The translations under genes were made by a program, and so were the position numbers. From NCBI GenBank assembly GCA_016218065.1, contig JACRFA010000254.1:1-37108 (forward strand): 37,108 bases of DNA, read 5' to 3'. The notes under the pieces are model-generated. The model made no database searches. It saw only the letters and a program-made list of their open reading frames with translations, and was not told the origin of the DNA. This stretch comes from Ignavibacteriota bacterium. Lineage in GTDB: Bacteria; Bacteroidota; Ignavibacteria; UBA10030; UBA6906. This document shows, one piece after another, positions 14,709-22,850 of this stretch; within the stretch, counting starts at the first letter, position 1; every line of letters starts with the position of its first letter.

Positions 14709-16541
14709 ATGAAACCGTTCAGACTTCAGGTCATGGTGTGCGCCGGAACCGGGTGCGTGTCGAACCACTCGACGGAGATCAAGGCGGCACTCGACAAGGA
14801 AATCGCGAAGCACAAACTCGAGCATGAAGCCGAAGTAGTGTACACCGGCTGCAACGGCTTCTGCGGCGCCGGACCCATCGTGGTCGTCCAGCCGGACGGC
14901 ATCTTCTACCAGCTCTTGAAACCTGCCGACGTCGCTCACCTCGTCGAAGAGCATCTGCTCAAAGGACGACCGGTGAAGAAGCTGATGTACACGCCGCCGG
15001 CGGAGAAGACGCCGATCCCGAAGATGTCGGATATTCCGTTCTTCGCCGATCAGACGCTTATCGCGTTGCGAAACCGCGGCATGATCGATCCGGAAAAGAT
15101 CGACGACTACATTGCGCGCGGCGGCTACCGCGCGCTCGCAAAAGTACTCACCGAAATGACGCCCGATCAAGTTCTCAACGAGATCAAAGCCTCGGGGTTG
15201 CGCGGGCGCGGCGGCGGCGGGTTTCCCACGGGCATCAAGTGGGAATCGTGCAAAAGGTCGCACGGCGACACGAAGTACGTCATCTGCAATGCCGATGAGG
15301 GCGACCCCGGCGCATTCATGGATCGCAGCATCATCGAAGGCGATCCGCACGCGGTTATCGAAGGCATGATCATCGGCGCGTACGCGATCGAAAAAGTGCG
15401 GCAAGGATACATTTACGTCCGCATGGAGTACCCGCTCGCGATCAAGCGCTTCCAGATCGCTATCCAACACGCTCGCGAGTACGGACTGCTCGGCGCGAAT
15501 ATCTTCGACACCGGATTCGACTTCGACATCTTTGTGCGACGCGGCGCTGGAGCGTTCGTGTGCGGCGAATCCACAGCGTTGATGGCATCCGTCGAAGGAA
15601 AGCCGGGCGAGCCGCGCGCCAAGTACGTTCACACTGTCGAGAAGGGATTGTGGGATTGTCCGACGTGCCTCAATAACGTCGAGACGTGGGCGAACGTCCC
15701 GCAGATTGTCTTGAAGGGCGCGAAGTGGTTCTCAAGCATCGGCACCGGCGACGTTTCGACCGACGCGTGGGGCGGCAGCAAAGGCACGAAGGTGTTCTCG
15801 GTCGCGGGCAAAGTGAACAACACCGGACTCGTCGAAGTGCCGATGGGTATTACGCTGCGCGACATCGTGTACAAGGTCGCGGGCGGAATTCGCGATGGAA
15901 AGAAGTTCAAGGCAGTGCAAACCGGGGGACCGTCGGGCGGTTTCATTCCCGAAAGTCTCATCGACCTGCCCGTCGATTACGAAGAGCTGACGAAGGTCGG
16001 CTCGATGATGGGATCAGGCGGCATGGTTGTGTGCGACGAAGAGAATTGCATGGTCGATATGGCGAAGTACTTTCTCGCTTTCACGCAGGCAGAGTCGTGC
16101 GGAAAGTGTACGCCGTGTCGTGAGGGAACGAAGCGCATGCTCGACATCCTCGATCGCATCACCGTCGGTGAAGGGAAAGAAGAAGATCTTCTCGTGCTGG
16201 AAGATTTGTCGAACGCGATCATCGAGTCGTCGCTCTGCGCGCTCGGAGGCTCGGCGCCAAACCCGGTGCTCACGACGCTGAAGTATTTCCGCGAAGAGTA
16301 CGAAGCGCACGTGAAAGACAAGAAGTGCCCGGCGCACGTTTGTCGCAAGCTGCTCACGTTCACCATCGACGAAAAGATCTGTCTGGAAATCGGTCACGGC
16401 TGCGACGTGTGCAAGAAGCATTGCACCGACGGCGCCATCATCGGCGAAAAGAAAAATGTGCACTACATCGACCCGATGAAGTGCGGCAAGTGCGGCGCCT
16501 GCTATGACGTCTGCAACTTCAAAGCTATCCACGTTGAGTAA
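14709..16541 (+). CDS. NuoF/HydB-like NAD(H)- and FMN-binding subunit
   Basis: 610-aa flavoprotein of the HydB/NADH-quinone-oxidoreductase F family. Domains: N-terminal thioredoxin-like [2Fe-2S] (C11, C16, C48, C52); the NADH/FMN core with GRGGGGFPTG (166-175), CNADEGDPGAF (193-203) and CGESTALMASVEG (285-297); the NuoF [4Fe-4S] site C464, C467, C470 and C510; and a C-terminal ferredoxin with C592-x2-C595-x2-C598-x3-C602. The preceding cluster site is unusual: C558-x6-C565-x2-C568-x3-C572 instead of CxxCxxCxxxC. Catalyses NAD(H) oxidation or reduction in the complex; coenzyme preference (NAD or NADP) cannot be read here. The start has AAGGA upstream. Confidence 0.9.
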   Translation: MKPFRLQVMVCAGTGCVSNHSTEIKAALDKEIAKHKLEHEAEVVYTGCNGFCGAGPIVVVQPDGIFYQLLKPADVAHLVEEHLLKGRPVKKLMYTPPAEKTPIPKMSDIPFFADQTLIALRNRGMIDPEKIDDYIARGGYRALAKVLTEMTPDQVLNEIKASGLRGRGGGGFPTGIKWESCKRSHGDTKYVICNADEGDPGAFMDRSIIEGDPHAVIEGMIIGAYAIEKVRQGYIYVRMEYPLAIKRFQIAIQHAREYGLLGANIFDTGFDFDIFVRRGAGAFVCGESTALMASVEGKPGEPRAKYVHTVEKGLWDCPTCLNNVETWANVPQIVLKGAKWFSSIGTGDVSTDAWGGSKGTKVFSVAGKVNNTGLVEVPMGITLRDIVYKVAGGIRDGKKFKAVQTGGPSGGFIPESLIDLPVDYEELTKVGSMMGSGGMVVCDEENCMVDMAKYFLAFTQAESCGKCTPCREGTKRMLDILDRITVGEGKEEDLLVLEDLSNAIIESSLCALGGSAPNPVLTTLKYFREEYEAHVKDKKCPAHVCRKLLTFTIDEKICLEIGHGCDVCKKHCTDGAIIGEKKNVHYIDPMKCGKCGACYDVCNFKAIHVE

Positions 16542-16553
16542 CTGGAGCGAATC

Positions 16554-18314
16554 ATGGTCACGATCAAAATCGACAACCACGAAGTTCAGGTTCCCGAAGA
16601 CACTCCGATTCTGAAAGCCGCGGAGAAAGCCGGCGTCTGGATACCGACGCTCTGCTACTCCGACCTGGTTGAGCCGTACGGCGTCTGCCGACTCTGCATT
16701 GTGGAGGTGGTGCGCGGAAAGCGAAGCCGCGTCGTCACCTCTTGCAACTATCCGGTGCGTGAAGGCATTTCCGTCCTCACCAACTCGCCGAAAATTCAGT
16801 GGCTGCGCAAATCCATCATGGAGTTGATGCTCTCGCGCTGGCCCAACGTGAAGGTGGTGAAAGATCTGGCAAAGCAGCTCGGCGTCGAGAAGCCGTCGTT
16901 CATCAGCCTGGAGCGAGACGAGGCGGAAGACGCGTGCGTCCTGTGCGGCAAGTGCGTGCAAGTCTGCAAGGACCTCGTGAAGGCTGAGGCGCTTGGCTTC
17001 GCACACCGCGGCATCAAGCGTGAAGTTGTTCTGCCGTTCGGCGTCAACTCCGAGCGATGCGTTGTATGCGGCGCGTGCGTTAAGGAATGCCCGACCGGCC
17101 ACGTGAAGATGGTCATCGAGGACTATCGGGGCAAGAAGCCGGAGTTCACGCTCGGACCCAAGACTGCAATCTACGTCCCATCGTTGCAAGCAGTGCCTCG
17201 AGTTCCAGTCATCGACACCGAGTCATGCATCCATTTCGAAACCGGCGGATGCGAGACCTGCGCCAAAGTGTGCGAACCGAACGCCATCAACTATGACATG
17301 AAAGATGAAGTGCAGGAGATCGAAGTCGGACAGATTCTCGTCGCAACGGGATACGACGTCTTCGATGCAACACACATGGCGCAATACGGCTACGGCAGGC
17401 TCGACAACGTGTACAGCTCACTCGAGTTCGAGATGCTGCTCAACTCTACCGGCCCGACGGGAGGCAAGGTTCAGATGAAGAACGGCAAAGAACCCCGCTC
17501 GGTCGGCATCATTCATTGCATCGGTTCTCGCGACGCCAACCATCATCCGTACTGCTCGCGTGTCTGCTGCATGTATGCACTCAAGTTCGCGCACCTCGTG
17601 CACGACCGGACGAAGGCAGCCATCTATCAATTCTACATCGACATGCGCGCCTTCGGAAAGGGATACGAAGAGTTCTACTCGCGTCTGCTGGATGAAGGCA
17701 TAACGATGATCCGGGGAAAAGCGGCAGAGGTTGCCGAAGGATACTGGACGGACAACAACGAACGAACGCTGCTCATCCGTTGCGAAGACACGTTGATCGG
17801 AAAGTTCCGCGAGATTCCTGTTGACATGCTCGTGCTCTGCAACGCCATCGAGGCGCGGCATGACTCCGACCAGGTGCGAAAGCTCTTCTCGATCAGCAAG
17901 AGTCCGGACGGATTCTTCCTCGAGCGTCATCCGAAGCTCGATCCGACATCAACAACAACTGACGGCGTCTATATCGCCGGCTGCGCGCAGGGACCAAAGG
18001 ATATCCCGGACACGGTTGCGCAAGCAGGTTCTGCGGCGGCTCGTATTCTCTCCCTCATCTCCAAAGGCGAGGTGGAAATCGATCCGGTGCGTGCGATGGT
18101 GCAGGAGGAATTCTGCAGCGGCTGTCGCATCTGCAACAATCTGTGTCCGTACGGAGCGATCGAATATCTCGAAGAGAAGAAAATCTCACACGTCAACGAA
18201 GCACTCTGCAAAGGATGCGGCACTTGTGTTGCGGCCTGTCCATCATCGGCAATGACGGGATACGGCTTCACCGATGCGCAAATTCTTGCCGAGCTTGACG
18301 GAATACTCATTTAG
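16554..18314 (+). CDS. Chimera: NuoG/HydA-type ferredoxin region fused to C-terminal half of HdrA
   Basis: 586 aa. N-terminal part (1-190): a [2Fe-2S] plant-ferredoxin fold (C34, C45, C48, C64) then two [4Fe-4S] motifs (C128-x2-C131-x2-C134-x3-C138; C169-x2-C172-x2-C175-x3-C179). The His-Cys cluster usually found between them is absent. From about residue 204 (TAIYVPSLQAVPRVPVID) the protein is HdrA: an inserted-ferredoxin cluster C225-x7-C233-x2-C236-x3-C240, CIGSRD (322), YCSRVCCMYALK (333-344), FAD-contacting GVYIAGCAQGPKDIPDTVAQ (471-490) and the C-terminal 2x[4Fe-4S] domain (C521/524/527/531; C552/555/558/562). It supplies just what the 8941-9822 protein lacks. It stands where hydA stands in HydABC operons. 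GGAG precedes the ATG; 12 bp separate it from nuoF. Confidence 0.9.
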   Translation: MVTIKIDNHEVQVPEDTPILKAAEKAGVWIPTLCYSDLVEPYGVCRLCIVEVVRGKRSRVVTSCNYPVREGISVLTNSPKIQWLRKSIMELMLSRWPNVKVVKDLAKQLGVEKPSFISLERDEAEDACVLCGKCVQVCKDLVKAEALGFAHRGIKREVVLPFGVNSERCVVCGACVKECPTGHVKMVIEDYRGKKPEFTLGPKTAIYVPSLQAVPRVPVIDTESCIHFETGGCETCAKVCEPNAINYDMKDEVQEIEVGQILVATGYDVFDATHMAQYGYGRLDNVYSSLEFEMLLNSTGPTGGKVQMKNGKEPRSVGIIHCIGSRDANHHPYCSRVCCMYALKFAHLVHDRTKAAIYQFYIDMRAFGKGYEEFYSRLLDEGITMIRGKAAEVAEGYWTDNNERTLLIRCEDTLIGKFREIPVDMLVLCNAIEARHDSDQVRKLFSISKSPDGFFLERHPKLDPTSTTTDGVYIAGCAQGPKDIPDTVAQAGSAAARILSLISKGEVEIDPVRAMVQEEFCSGCRICNNLCPYGAIEYLEEKKISHVNEALCKGCGTCVAACPSSAMTGYGFTDAQILAELDGILI

Positions 18315-18376
18315 AAGACCTCACCCTAAGGCGGGGCGAAGTCCATAGAGCATGAACATGGAAAGGTCAATTGACA

Positions 18377-18835
18377 ATGGCATTTGAACCGAAGATCGTT
18401 GGATTCTTATGTAATTGGTGCTCGTACACGGGCGCTGATCTGGCCGGCGTTTCGCGCATCAAGTCGGCGCCGAACATGCGCATCATTCGCACGATGTGCA
18501 GCGGTCGCGTCGATCCGGCATTCATCCTCAAAGCATTTCAGCTTGGCGCCGATGGCGTCGTGGTCATGGGATGTCATTTGGGTGATTGTCATTATCAGGA
18601 AGGCAACTACAAAACAATTCGGCGCATTCCCTTCCTCAAAAAACTCATCGAGCAATTCGGTATCGATCCGCGCCGCCTGCGACTCGAATGGGTCTCGGCC
18701 TCGGAAGGAGATCGCTTCGCCGAAGTTGTGAATGAGTTCACGCAAGAGATGCGCACGCTCGGCCCGCTCAAACTTCCCGTTCACGAGCTGATGGGCAAGA
18801 ACGGCGAGCGCGCCAAACACGCTGTGCATGAATGA
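18377..18835 (+). CDS. mvhD: MvhD-like hydrogenase iron-sulfur subunit
   Basis: Small [2Fe-2S] protein (152 aa) that links MvhAG to HdrA in methanogens and related bacteria. Family signatures: IVGFLCNWCSY (C12, C15), TMCSGRV (C41) and VMGCHLGDCHY (C66, C71), ending with the RLEWVSASEG block. TTG 18371 is in frame but ATG 18377 is preferred, with AAAGGT upstream. The 62-bp gap from the chimera is one of the larger ones in the operon. The HdrA it should dock to is divided between two genes here. Confidence 0.92.
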   Translation: MAFEPKIVGFLCNWCSYTGADLAGVSRIKSAPNMRIIRTMCSGRVDPAFILKAFQLGADGVVVMGCHLGDCHYQEGNYKTIRRIPFLKKLIEQFGIDPRRLRLEWVSASEGDRFAEVVNEFTQEMRTLGPLKLPVHELMGKNGERAKHAVHE

Positions 18836-18857
18836 TCGTATCGCAAGGAGAACACTC

Positions 18858-19832
18858 ATGGCAAAACCGAGATTAGCACTCTATTGGGCGGCAAGCTGCG
18901 GCGGTTGTGAGATCGCTGTGCTCGACGTGCAAGAGAAAATCCTCGACATCGCAAACGCATTCGATATTGTGTTCTGGCCCGTCGCAATGGATTTCAAATA
19001 CGACGACGTCAGACGCATGGATGATAAGAGCATCGACATCTGCTTGTTCAACGGCGCTATCCGCAACTCCGAAAACAACGAGATCGCCGAGCTGCTTCGC
19101 AAGAAGAGCAAGGTCCTCGTTGCGTTCGGTTCGTGTTCGATGGAAGGCGGCATTCCGGGACTCGCAAATCTGACGACGAAGGACGACATCCTGAAATTCG
19201 TGTACAAAGACTCGCCGTCGACCGTCAGTACGAATGGCGGAACGTACCCGCAAACGCACACGAAGATGCCCGAAGGCGAGATCGAGATTCCGGAGATGTG
19301 GGACACCGTGAAGTCGCTCGATCAGGTTGTCGATGTTGAGTATTACATTCCGGGATGTCCTCCGCAGCCGGAGCAAATCTGGAATGTGGTTTCGTACATC
19401 CTGAGCGGACAGCCGCTTCCACCGAGCGGCGCAATACTCGGCGCAGGCGAAAAGTCGTGTTGCGACGAATGCACTCGCACGAAGTCGGAGAAGAAGCTGA
19501 AACAGTTCTACCGTCCGTTCGAAATTCAGGCGAAGCCGGATGAGTGTCTTCTCGAACAGGGCATCGTCTGCATGGGGCCTGCCACGCGCGACGGATGCGG
19601 CGCTCTCTGTCCGAAGGCGGGCATGCCCTGCCGCGGCTGTTACGGACCGCCGCCGAACGTCAGCGATCAAGGCGCGAAGATGATCAGCGCGCTCAGCTCG
19701 GTGATCGATGCGCACGAAGCGGATGAGATCGACCGCATCCTCAACCAGATCGCCGACCCGATCGGAACGTTCTATAGATTTTCACTCGCTCATTCTCTCT
19801 TGCGAAGGGTAGATAAACATGAAACACATTAA
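18858..19832 (+). CDS. mvhG: [NiFe]-hydrogenase small subunit, Mvh type
   Basis: Electron-transfer subunit (324 aa) of a group 3 cytoplasmic [NiFe] hydrogenase. Proximal-cluster cysteines are at C14/C17 (SCGGCE), with GSCSMEGG and PGCPPQPEQ downstream. A C-terminal ferredoxin-like part with many cysteines (SCCDEC, CMGPATRDGCGALCPKAGMPCRGC) provides the further clusters. No Tat signal, as expected for a cytoplasmic enzyme. The longest frame begins at 18828 inside mvhD, but ATG 18858 follows AAGGAG and gives the normal MAKPRLALYW start. Its 3' end overlaps the large-subunit gene by 14 bp. Confidence 0.93.
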   Translation: MAKPRLALYWAASCGGCEIAVLDVQEKILDIANAFDIVFWPVAMDFKYDDVRRMDDKSIDICLFNGAIRNSENNEIAELLRKKSKVLVAFGSCSMEGGIPGLANLTTKDDILKFVYKDSPSTVSTNGGTYPQTHTKMPEGEIEIPEMWDTVKSLDQVVDVEYYIPGCPPQPEQIWNVVSYILSGQPLPPSGAILGAGEKSCCDECTRTKSEKKLKQFYRPFEIQAKPDECLLEQGIVCMGPATRDGCGALCPKAGMPCRGCYGPPPNVSDQGAKMISALSSVIDAHEADEIDRILNQIADPIGTFYRFSLAHSLLRRVDKHETH

Positions 19833-21282
19833 GATTGATCCGATCACCCGACTGGAAGGCCATGGCAAGATCGACATCTTCCTGAACGACGCGGGTGAAG
19901 TTGCAAACACCTACTTCCAGATTCCGGAGCTGCGCGGGTTCGAGCAGTTCTGCGTCGGCAGGCCGGTTGAAGAAATGCCGCGCATTACCACGCGCATTTG
20001 CGGTGTGTGTCCCGAAGCGCATCACATGGCGTCGGTGAAAGCGTGCGACGCCGTCTTCCATGTCGAGGTCCCTCCCACCGGCAAGAAGCTCAGACAACTG
20101 CTCTACAACACTTTCTACGCCGGCGATCATACGCTGCACTTCTACGCATTGGGGGGGCCGGACTTTGTCGTTGGACCGGATGCGCCCGCCGCCGAGCGGA
20201 ATATTCTGGGCGTCGTGAAAAAGGTCGGACTCGAAGTCGGAGGCAAAGTCATCGAGATGCGGAAGCGGACGCAGGAAGTGATCAAGATGATCGGCGGTAA
20301 GCAGACGCACCAGGTGACCTCGCTGCCCGGAGGAATCAGCAAAGGAATTACCGAGGAGGAACGGAAGCAGATCGAACAGCATTGCATCTGGTTTGTTGAG
20401 TTTGGAAAGTTCACGCAGCAGGTGTTCAACGACATCGTGCTGAAGAACAAGGCGTACGTCGATCTCATCCTCTCCGACAGCTACAATCTGAAGATCTATT
20501 CGATGGGACTCGTTGATGAGAAGAACCGCGTCAACTTCTATGACGGAAAAGTCCGCGTCAAAGATCCTGACGGGAATGAGTTGGTAAAATACTCGCCCAA
20601 CGAGTACCTCGAGAATGTCGCCGAGCATGTCGAGCCTTGGACGTACCTCAAGTTCCCCTTCTTGAAGAAAGTGGGATGGAAAGGATTTGTGGAAGGAAAG
20701 CAAAGCGGCATCTATCATGCGACGCCGCTTTCACGACTCAACGCAGCAGACGGCATGCCGACTCCGCTGGCGCAGGCAGAGTATGAGAAGATGTATTCAA
20801 CCCTCGGCGGGAAGCCCGTTCACGCGATGCTCGCGACACATTGGGCGCGTATCATCGAGCTGCTGAGCGCGGCTGAGATGGCGCTCGATCTCGCGCGCGA
20901 TCCCGAAATCACCGGCACGCATTTCCGCAACATCCCGACCGCGACGCCGACAGAAGGCGTGGGCATTGTCGAGGCGCCACGCGGAACCTTGACGCATCAC
21001 TACACGACGGATGAGAAGGGCATACTCACAAAAGTCAATCTGATCGTCGGCACCACGAACAACTACGCGCCGATCTCGATGTCTATCGGCAAGGCGGCTC
21101 GCGGCCTGATCAAGCGAGGGACAGAAGTGTCGGACGGCGTTCTTAATATGATCGAGATGGCGTTCCGGTCGTACGATCCGTGCTTCGGCTGCGCAACACA
21201 TGCGTTCACAGGAAGGCACGCGCTGGAAGTGAGAATCTTCGATTCTTCTGGTGAGTTGGTGCAAAAGGTGACGAGATCGTAG
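19819..21282 (+). CDS. mvhA: [NiFe]-hydrogenase large subunit, Mvh type (group 3-like)
   Basis: Catalytic subunit (487 aa) that binds the Ni-Fe(CN)2CO centre. L1 motif R59-x-C61-G-x-C64-x3-H68 and L2 motif D453-P-C455-x2-C458-x2-H461 are complete. 26 residues follow H461 and would be the peptide removed by the maturation protease encoded at 6848-7381. The MvhA-like length, the SVGKAARG-type region and its gene order with mvhD and mvhG place it in the Mvh (3c-like) branch rather than the NAD-linked Hox branch; a phylogeny is needed to fix the group. No HypABCDEF genes are in the window. Last gene of the operon. Confidence 0.93.
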   Translation: MKHIKIDPITRLEGHGKIDIFLNDAGEVANTYFQIPELRGFEQFCVGRPVEEMPRITTRICGVCPEAHHMASVKACDAVFHVEVPPTGKKLRQLLYNTFYAGDHTLHFYALGGPDFVVGPDAPAAERNILGVVKKVGLEVGGKVIEMRKRTQEVIKMIGGKQTHQVTSLPGGISKGITEEERKQIEQHCIWFVEFGKFTQQVFNDIVLKNKAYVDLILSDSYNLKIYSMGLVDEKNRVNFYDGKVRVKDPDGNELVKYSPNEYLENVAEHVEPWTYLKFPFLKKVGWKGFVEGKQSGIYHATPLSRLNAADGMPTPLAQAEYEKMYSTLGGKPVHAMLATHWARIIELLSAAEMALDLARDPEITGTHFRNIPTATPTEGVGIVEAPRGTLTHHYTTDEKGILTKVNLIVGTTNNYAPISMSIGKAARGLIKRGTEVSDGVLNMIEMAFRSYDPCFGCATHAFTGRHALEVRIFDSSGELVQKVTRS

Positions 21283-21332
21283 CATCGTCATTCTGAACGA
21301 AGTCCTGATTGCTTCTCAAATCAGGACGAAGT

Positions 21333-21381
21333 GAAGAATCCAGAATAGCGCTTTTCAGTTCAAACAGATTCTGGATTCTTC
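21333..21381. repeat. 14-bp perfect inverted repeat (GAAGAATCCAGAAT type)
   Basis: Arms 21333-21346 and 21368-21381 are perfect reverse complements, with a 21-nt spacer. A second dyad of 9 bp (21302-21327) lies just before it. The arms resemble the intergenic 'GTGAAGAATC' repeats of many bacterial genomes; a mobile miniature element or an RNA hairpin is possible. Confidence 0.6.
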
Positions 21382-21622
21382 AACTCTGTCCCGAAGGGAC
21401 CCCATTGTGCTGTGAAGGCAGGCCTTCGGCAATCCCAAGTCATATCAGTTGCAACCCTTTCTGCATTAACCGGTCAGGGGCGACCGCCTTTGCACCGACG
21501 TAGAACGTCCCGCTTCGCGCCATAGACTGCAGTCTTGACGACGCACACCCGCACTTGGCCCAGAAGAGCAATTCTTGATAGTGAATGGTTACTCGTGAGT
21601 GCTTATTACGATGCTTGAAGCA

Positions 21623-21663
21623 AGAAGCGGGTGCGTCATCACGACGTACCCGCTTCTGTTTTT
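21623..21663 (+). terminator. Rho-independent terminator after the hydrogenase operon, possibly bidirectional
   Basis: Ten perfect pairs (21623-21632 with 21648-21657) continue through one G-U pair to four more (21634-21637 with 21643-21646), closing a 5-nt loop. The plus strand then reads TGTTTTT. On the minus strand the same hairpin begins 24 nt after the stop of the double-receiver gene, but its downstream tract is poor in T, so termination in that direction is weaker evidence. Confidence 0.8.
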
Positions 21664-21680
21664 GACGAGAATGAGAATTG

Positions 21681-22850
21681 TTATGCAGCCAGCGCCTCGA
21701 CCGAGACTTTGGCAAGCTCATCGGGAGTGAAGGGCTTGGGGATGAAGTTGACCGCGCCAAGCCGCGTTGCTTCAATGGCATTTTCGATGGACGCGTAGCC
21801 GCTTACCATCACGACCGGCAAATCGGGATACAACTCTCTGATCGATCGCAACACTTCAATGCCTGATCGCTTCGGCATTTTGAGGTCGAGAATGACCATG
21901 TCGTACTTGTTGAGTTTCATCTTTCTCATCGCAACATCGACATCAAACGCCTCTTCGACTGCGCAGCTTTGCTTCGAGAGAATCTTTCGCACGCTGTGAC
22001 ACACAATCGGCTCATCGTCGATCACAAGAACGGTGTGCTTCGCCAACATGTTGCGGGCATACAACGCGGCACGCGGAATGTCTGATCGATTAAGGCACGC
22101 AATGTACTCCGGCCCTGTCACCTTCTCGACTTCGCCGATTACGAAAGGCATGTCCACGTCAATCCATTCTGTTGAGTGTCGCGTGACGCGTGTGGCGGAC
22201 TTTGCGGCTCGCGCTTTCTCCTTCTTTTCAATCGGGCATTCACCAGCGCATTCTTTGCCGTCCTTCACCACTTTGCGGCAATCACGCTTGCCCGTGTGGC
22301 AATATGCCTTGTCGGCAATTTTTTTCGCAATCGGCACATCGCTGTGCGTGAGCGCCTCGACGTAATCGTCCGAAGTGGCATGTCGGAGTTCGTTGGCGTT
22401 GAACGGCATGTCAACATCGATGATGTCATCGGTGCTCTCGTCCGTCGCGACCTTTGCTTTCGGTTCGCTGGTCTGCTTGTGCTTTCGCGCGGCAATTGCC
22501 TTTTCGGTCGCGACCGTCAGCTCGTCGGGCGTGAACGGCTTTGCCAAGTAACCGGTGGCGCCAAGCTTCGTGGCCTTCACTGCCGAATCAATCGAGGCGT
22601 ATCCCGTGATCATCATGACATCAAGCTCGGGATAGTCGTCGCGAATAATCTGCAGCAGTTCCATGCCGCTCGTCTTCGGCATCATCAAGTCCGTGATCAC
22701 GAGATCGAACGATGTTTCGTTGATCTTCCGAATTGCCTCTTCGACATTCATCGCGTCAACGACCGTGTAGCCTTTGCGCGAGAGAATTTTTTTTACGCTG
22801 CGACACACATGCTCTTCATCGTCCACGACAAGTATTTTTTCGGTAATCAT
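21681..22850 (-). CDS. Double-receiver protein with Cys-containing duplicated linker
   Basis: 389 aa. REC1 (1-120; phosphoacceptor D54, switch residues in MITGYAS, KPF), a ~150-residue linker, and REC2 (271-389; D322). The linker holds two copies of one motif, IDVDMPF-x-x-x-E-x-x-x-(A/V)-T-x-x-(D/E)Y-(V/I)-x-x-L-x-x-SD-(V/I)-P (144-173 and 230-259), with a cysteine group between them: C184-x6-C191-x9-C201-x3-C205. No DNA-binding or output domain, so it may be a phosphate sink, a partner-binding adaptor or a redox-sensitive regulator. An upstream in-frame start exists at 23018, but it lies upstream of the sigma-54 promoter; ATG 22850 is right. The linker motif is not one I can name. Confidence 0.85.
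   Translation of the reverse strand: MITEKILVVDDEEHVCRSVKKILSRKGYTVVDAMNVEEAIRKINETSFDLVITDLMMPKTSGMELLQIIRDDYPELDVMMITGYASIDSAVKATKLGATGYLAKPFTPDELTVATEKAIAARKHKQTSEPKAKVATDESTDDIIDVDMPFNANELRHATSDDYVEALTHSDVPIAKKIADKAYCHTGKRDCRKVVKDGKECAGECPIEKKEKARAAKSATRVTRHSTEWIDVDMPFVIGEVEKVTGPEYIACLNRSDIPRAALYARNMLAKHTVLVIDDEPIVCHSVRKILSKQSCAVEEAFDVDVAMRKMKLNKYDMVILDLKMPKRSGIEVLRSIRELYPDLPVVMVSGYASIENAIEATRLGAVNFIPKPFTPDELAKVSVEALAA

Larger units (their letters stand above)
21283..21680. other. Convergent intergenic region with dispersed-repeat material
   Basis: Stretch between the hydrogenase operon and a convergent regulatory gene. It holds two perfect dyads (21302-21310 with 21319-21327; 21333-21346 with 21368-21381), a GTCCC-GAA-GGGAC hairpin (21388-21400) and the terminator listed separately. 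The sequence around 21290-21400 has the look of a genome-wide 'CATTCTGA-ACGAAG-TGAAGAATCC' repeat. No gene is evident. Confidence 0.55.

Noticed and set aside
16014-17189. Antisense open frame of 391 codons across the nuoF end and chimera
   Set aside because: No recognisable motif; both sense genes are well supported by cysteine motifs.
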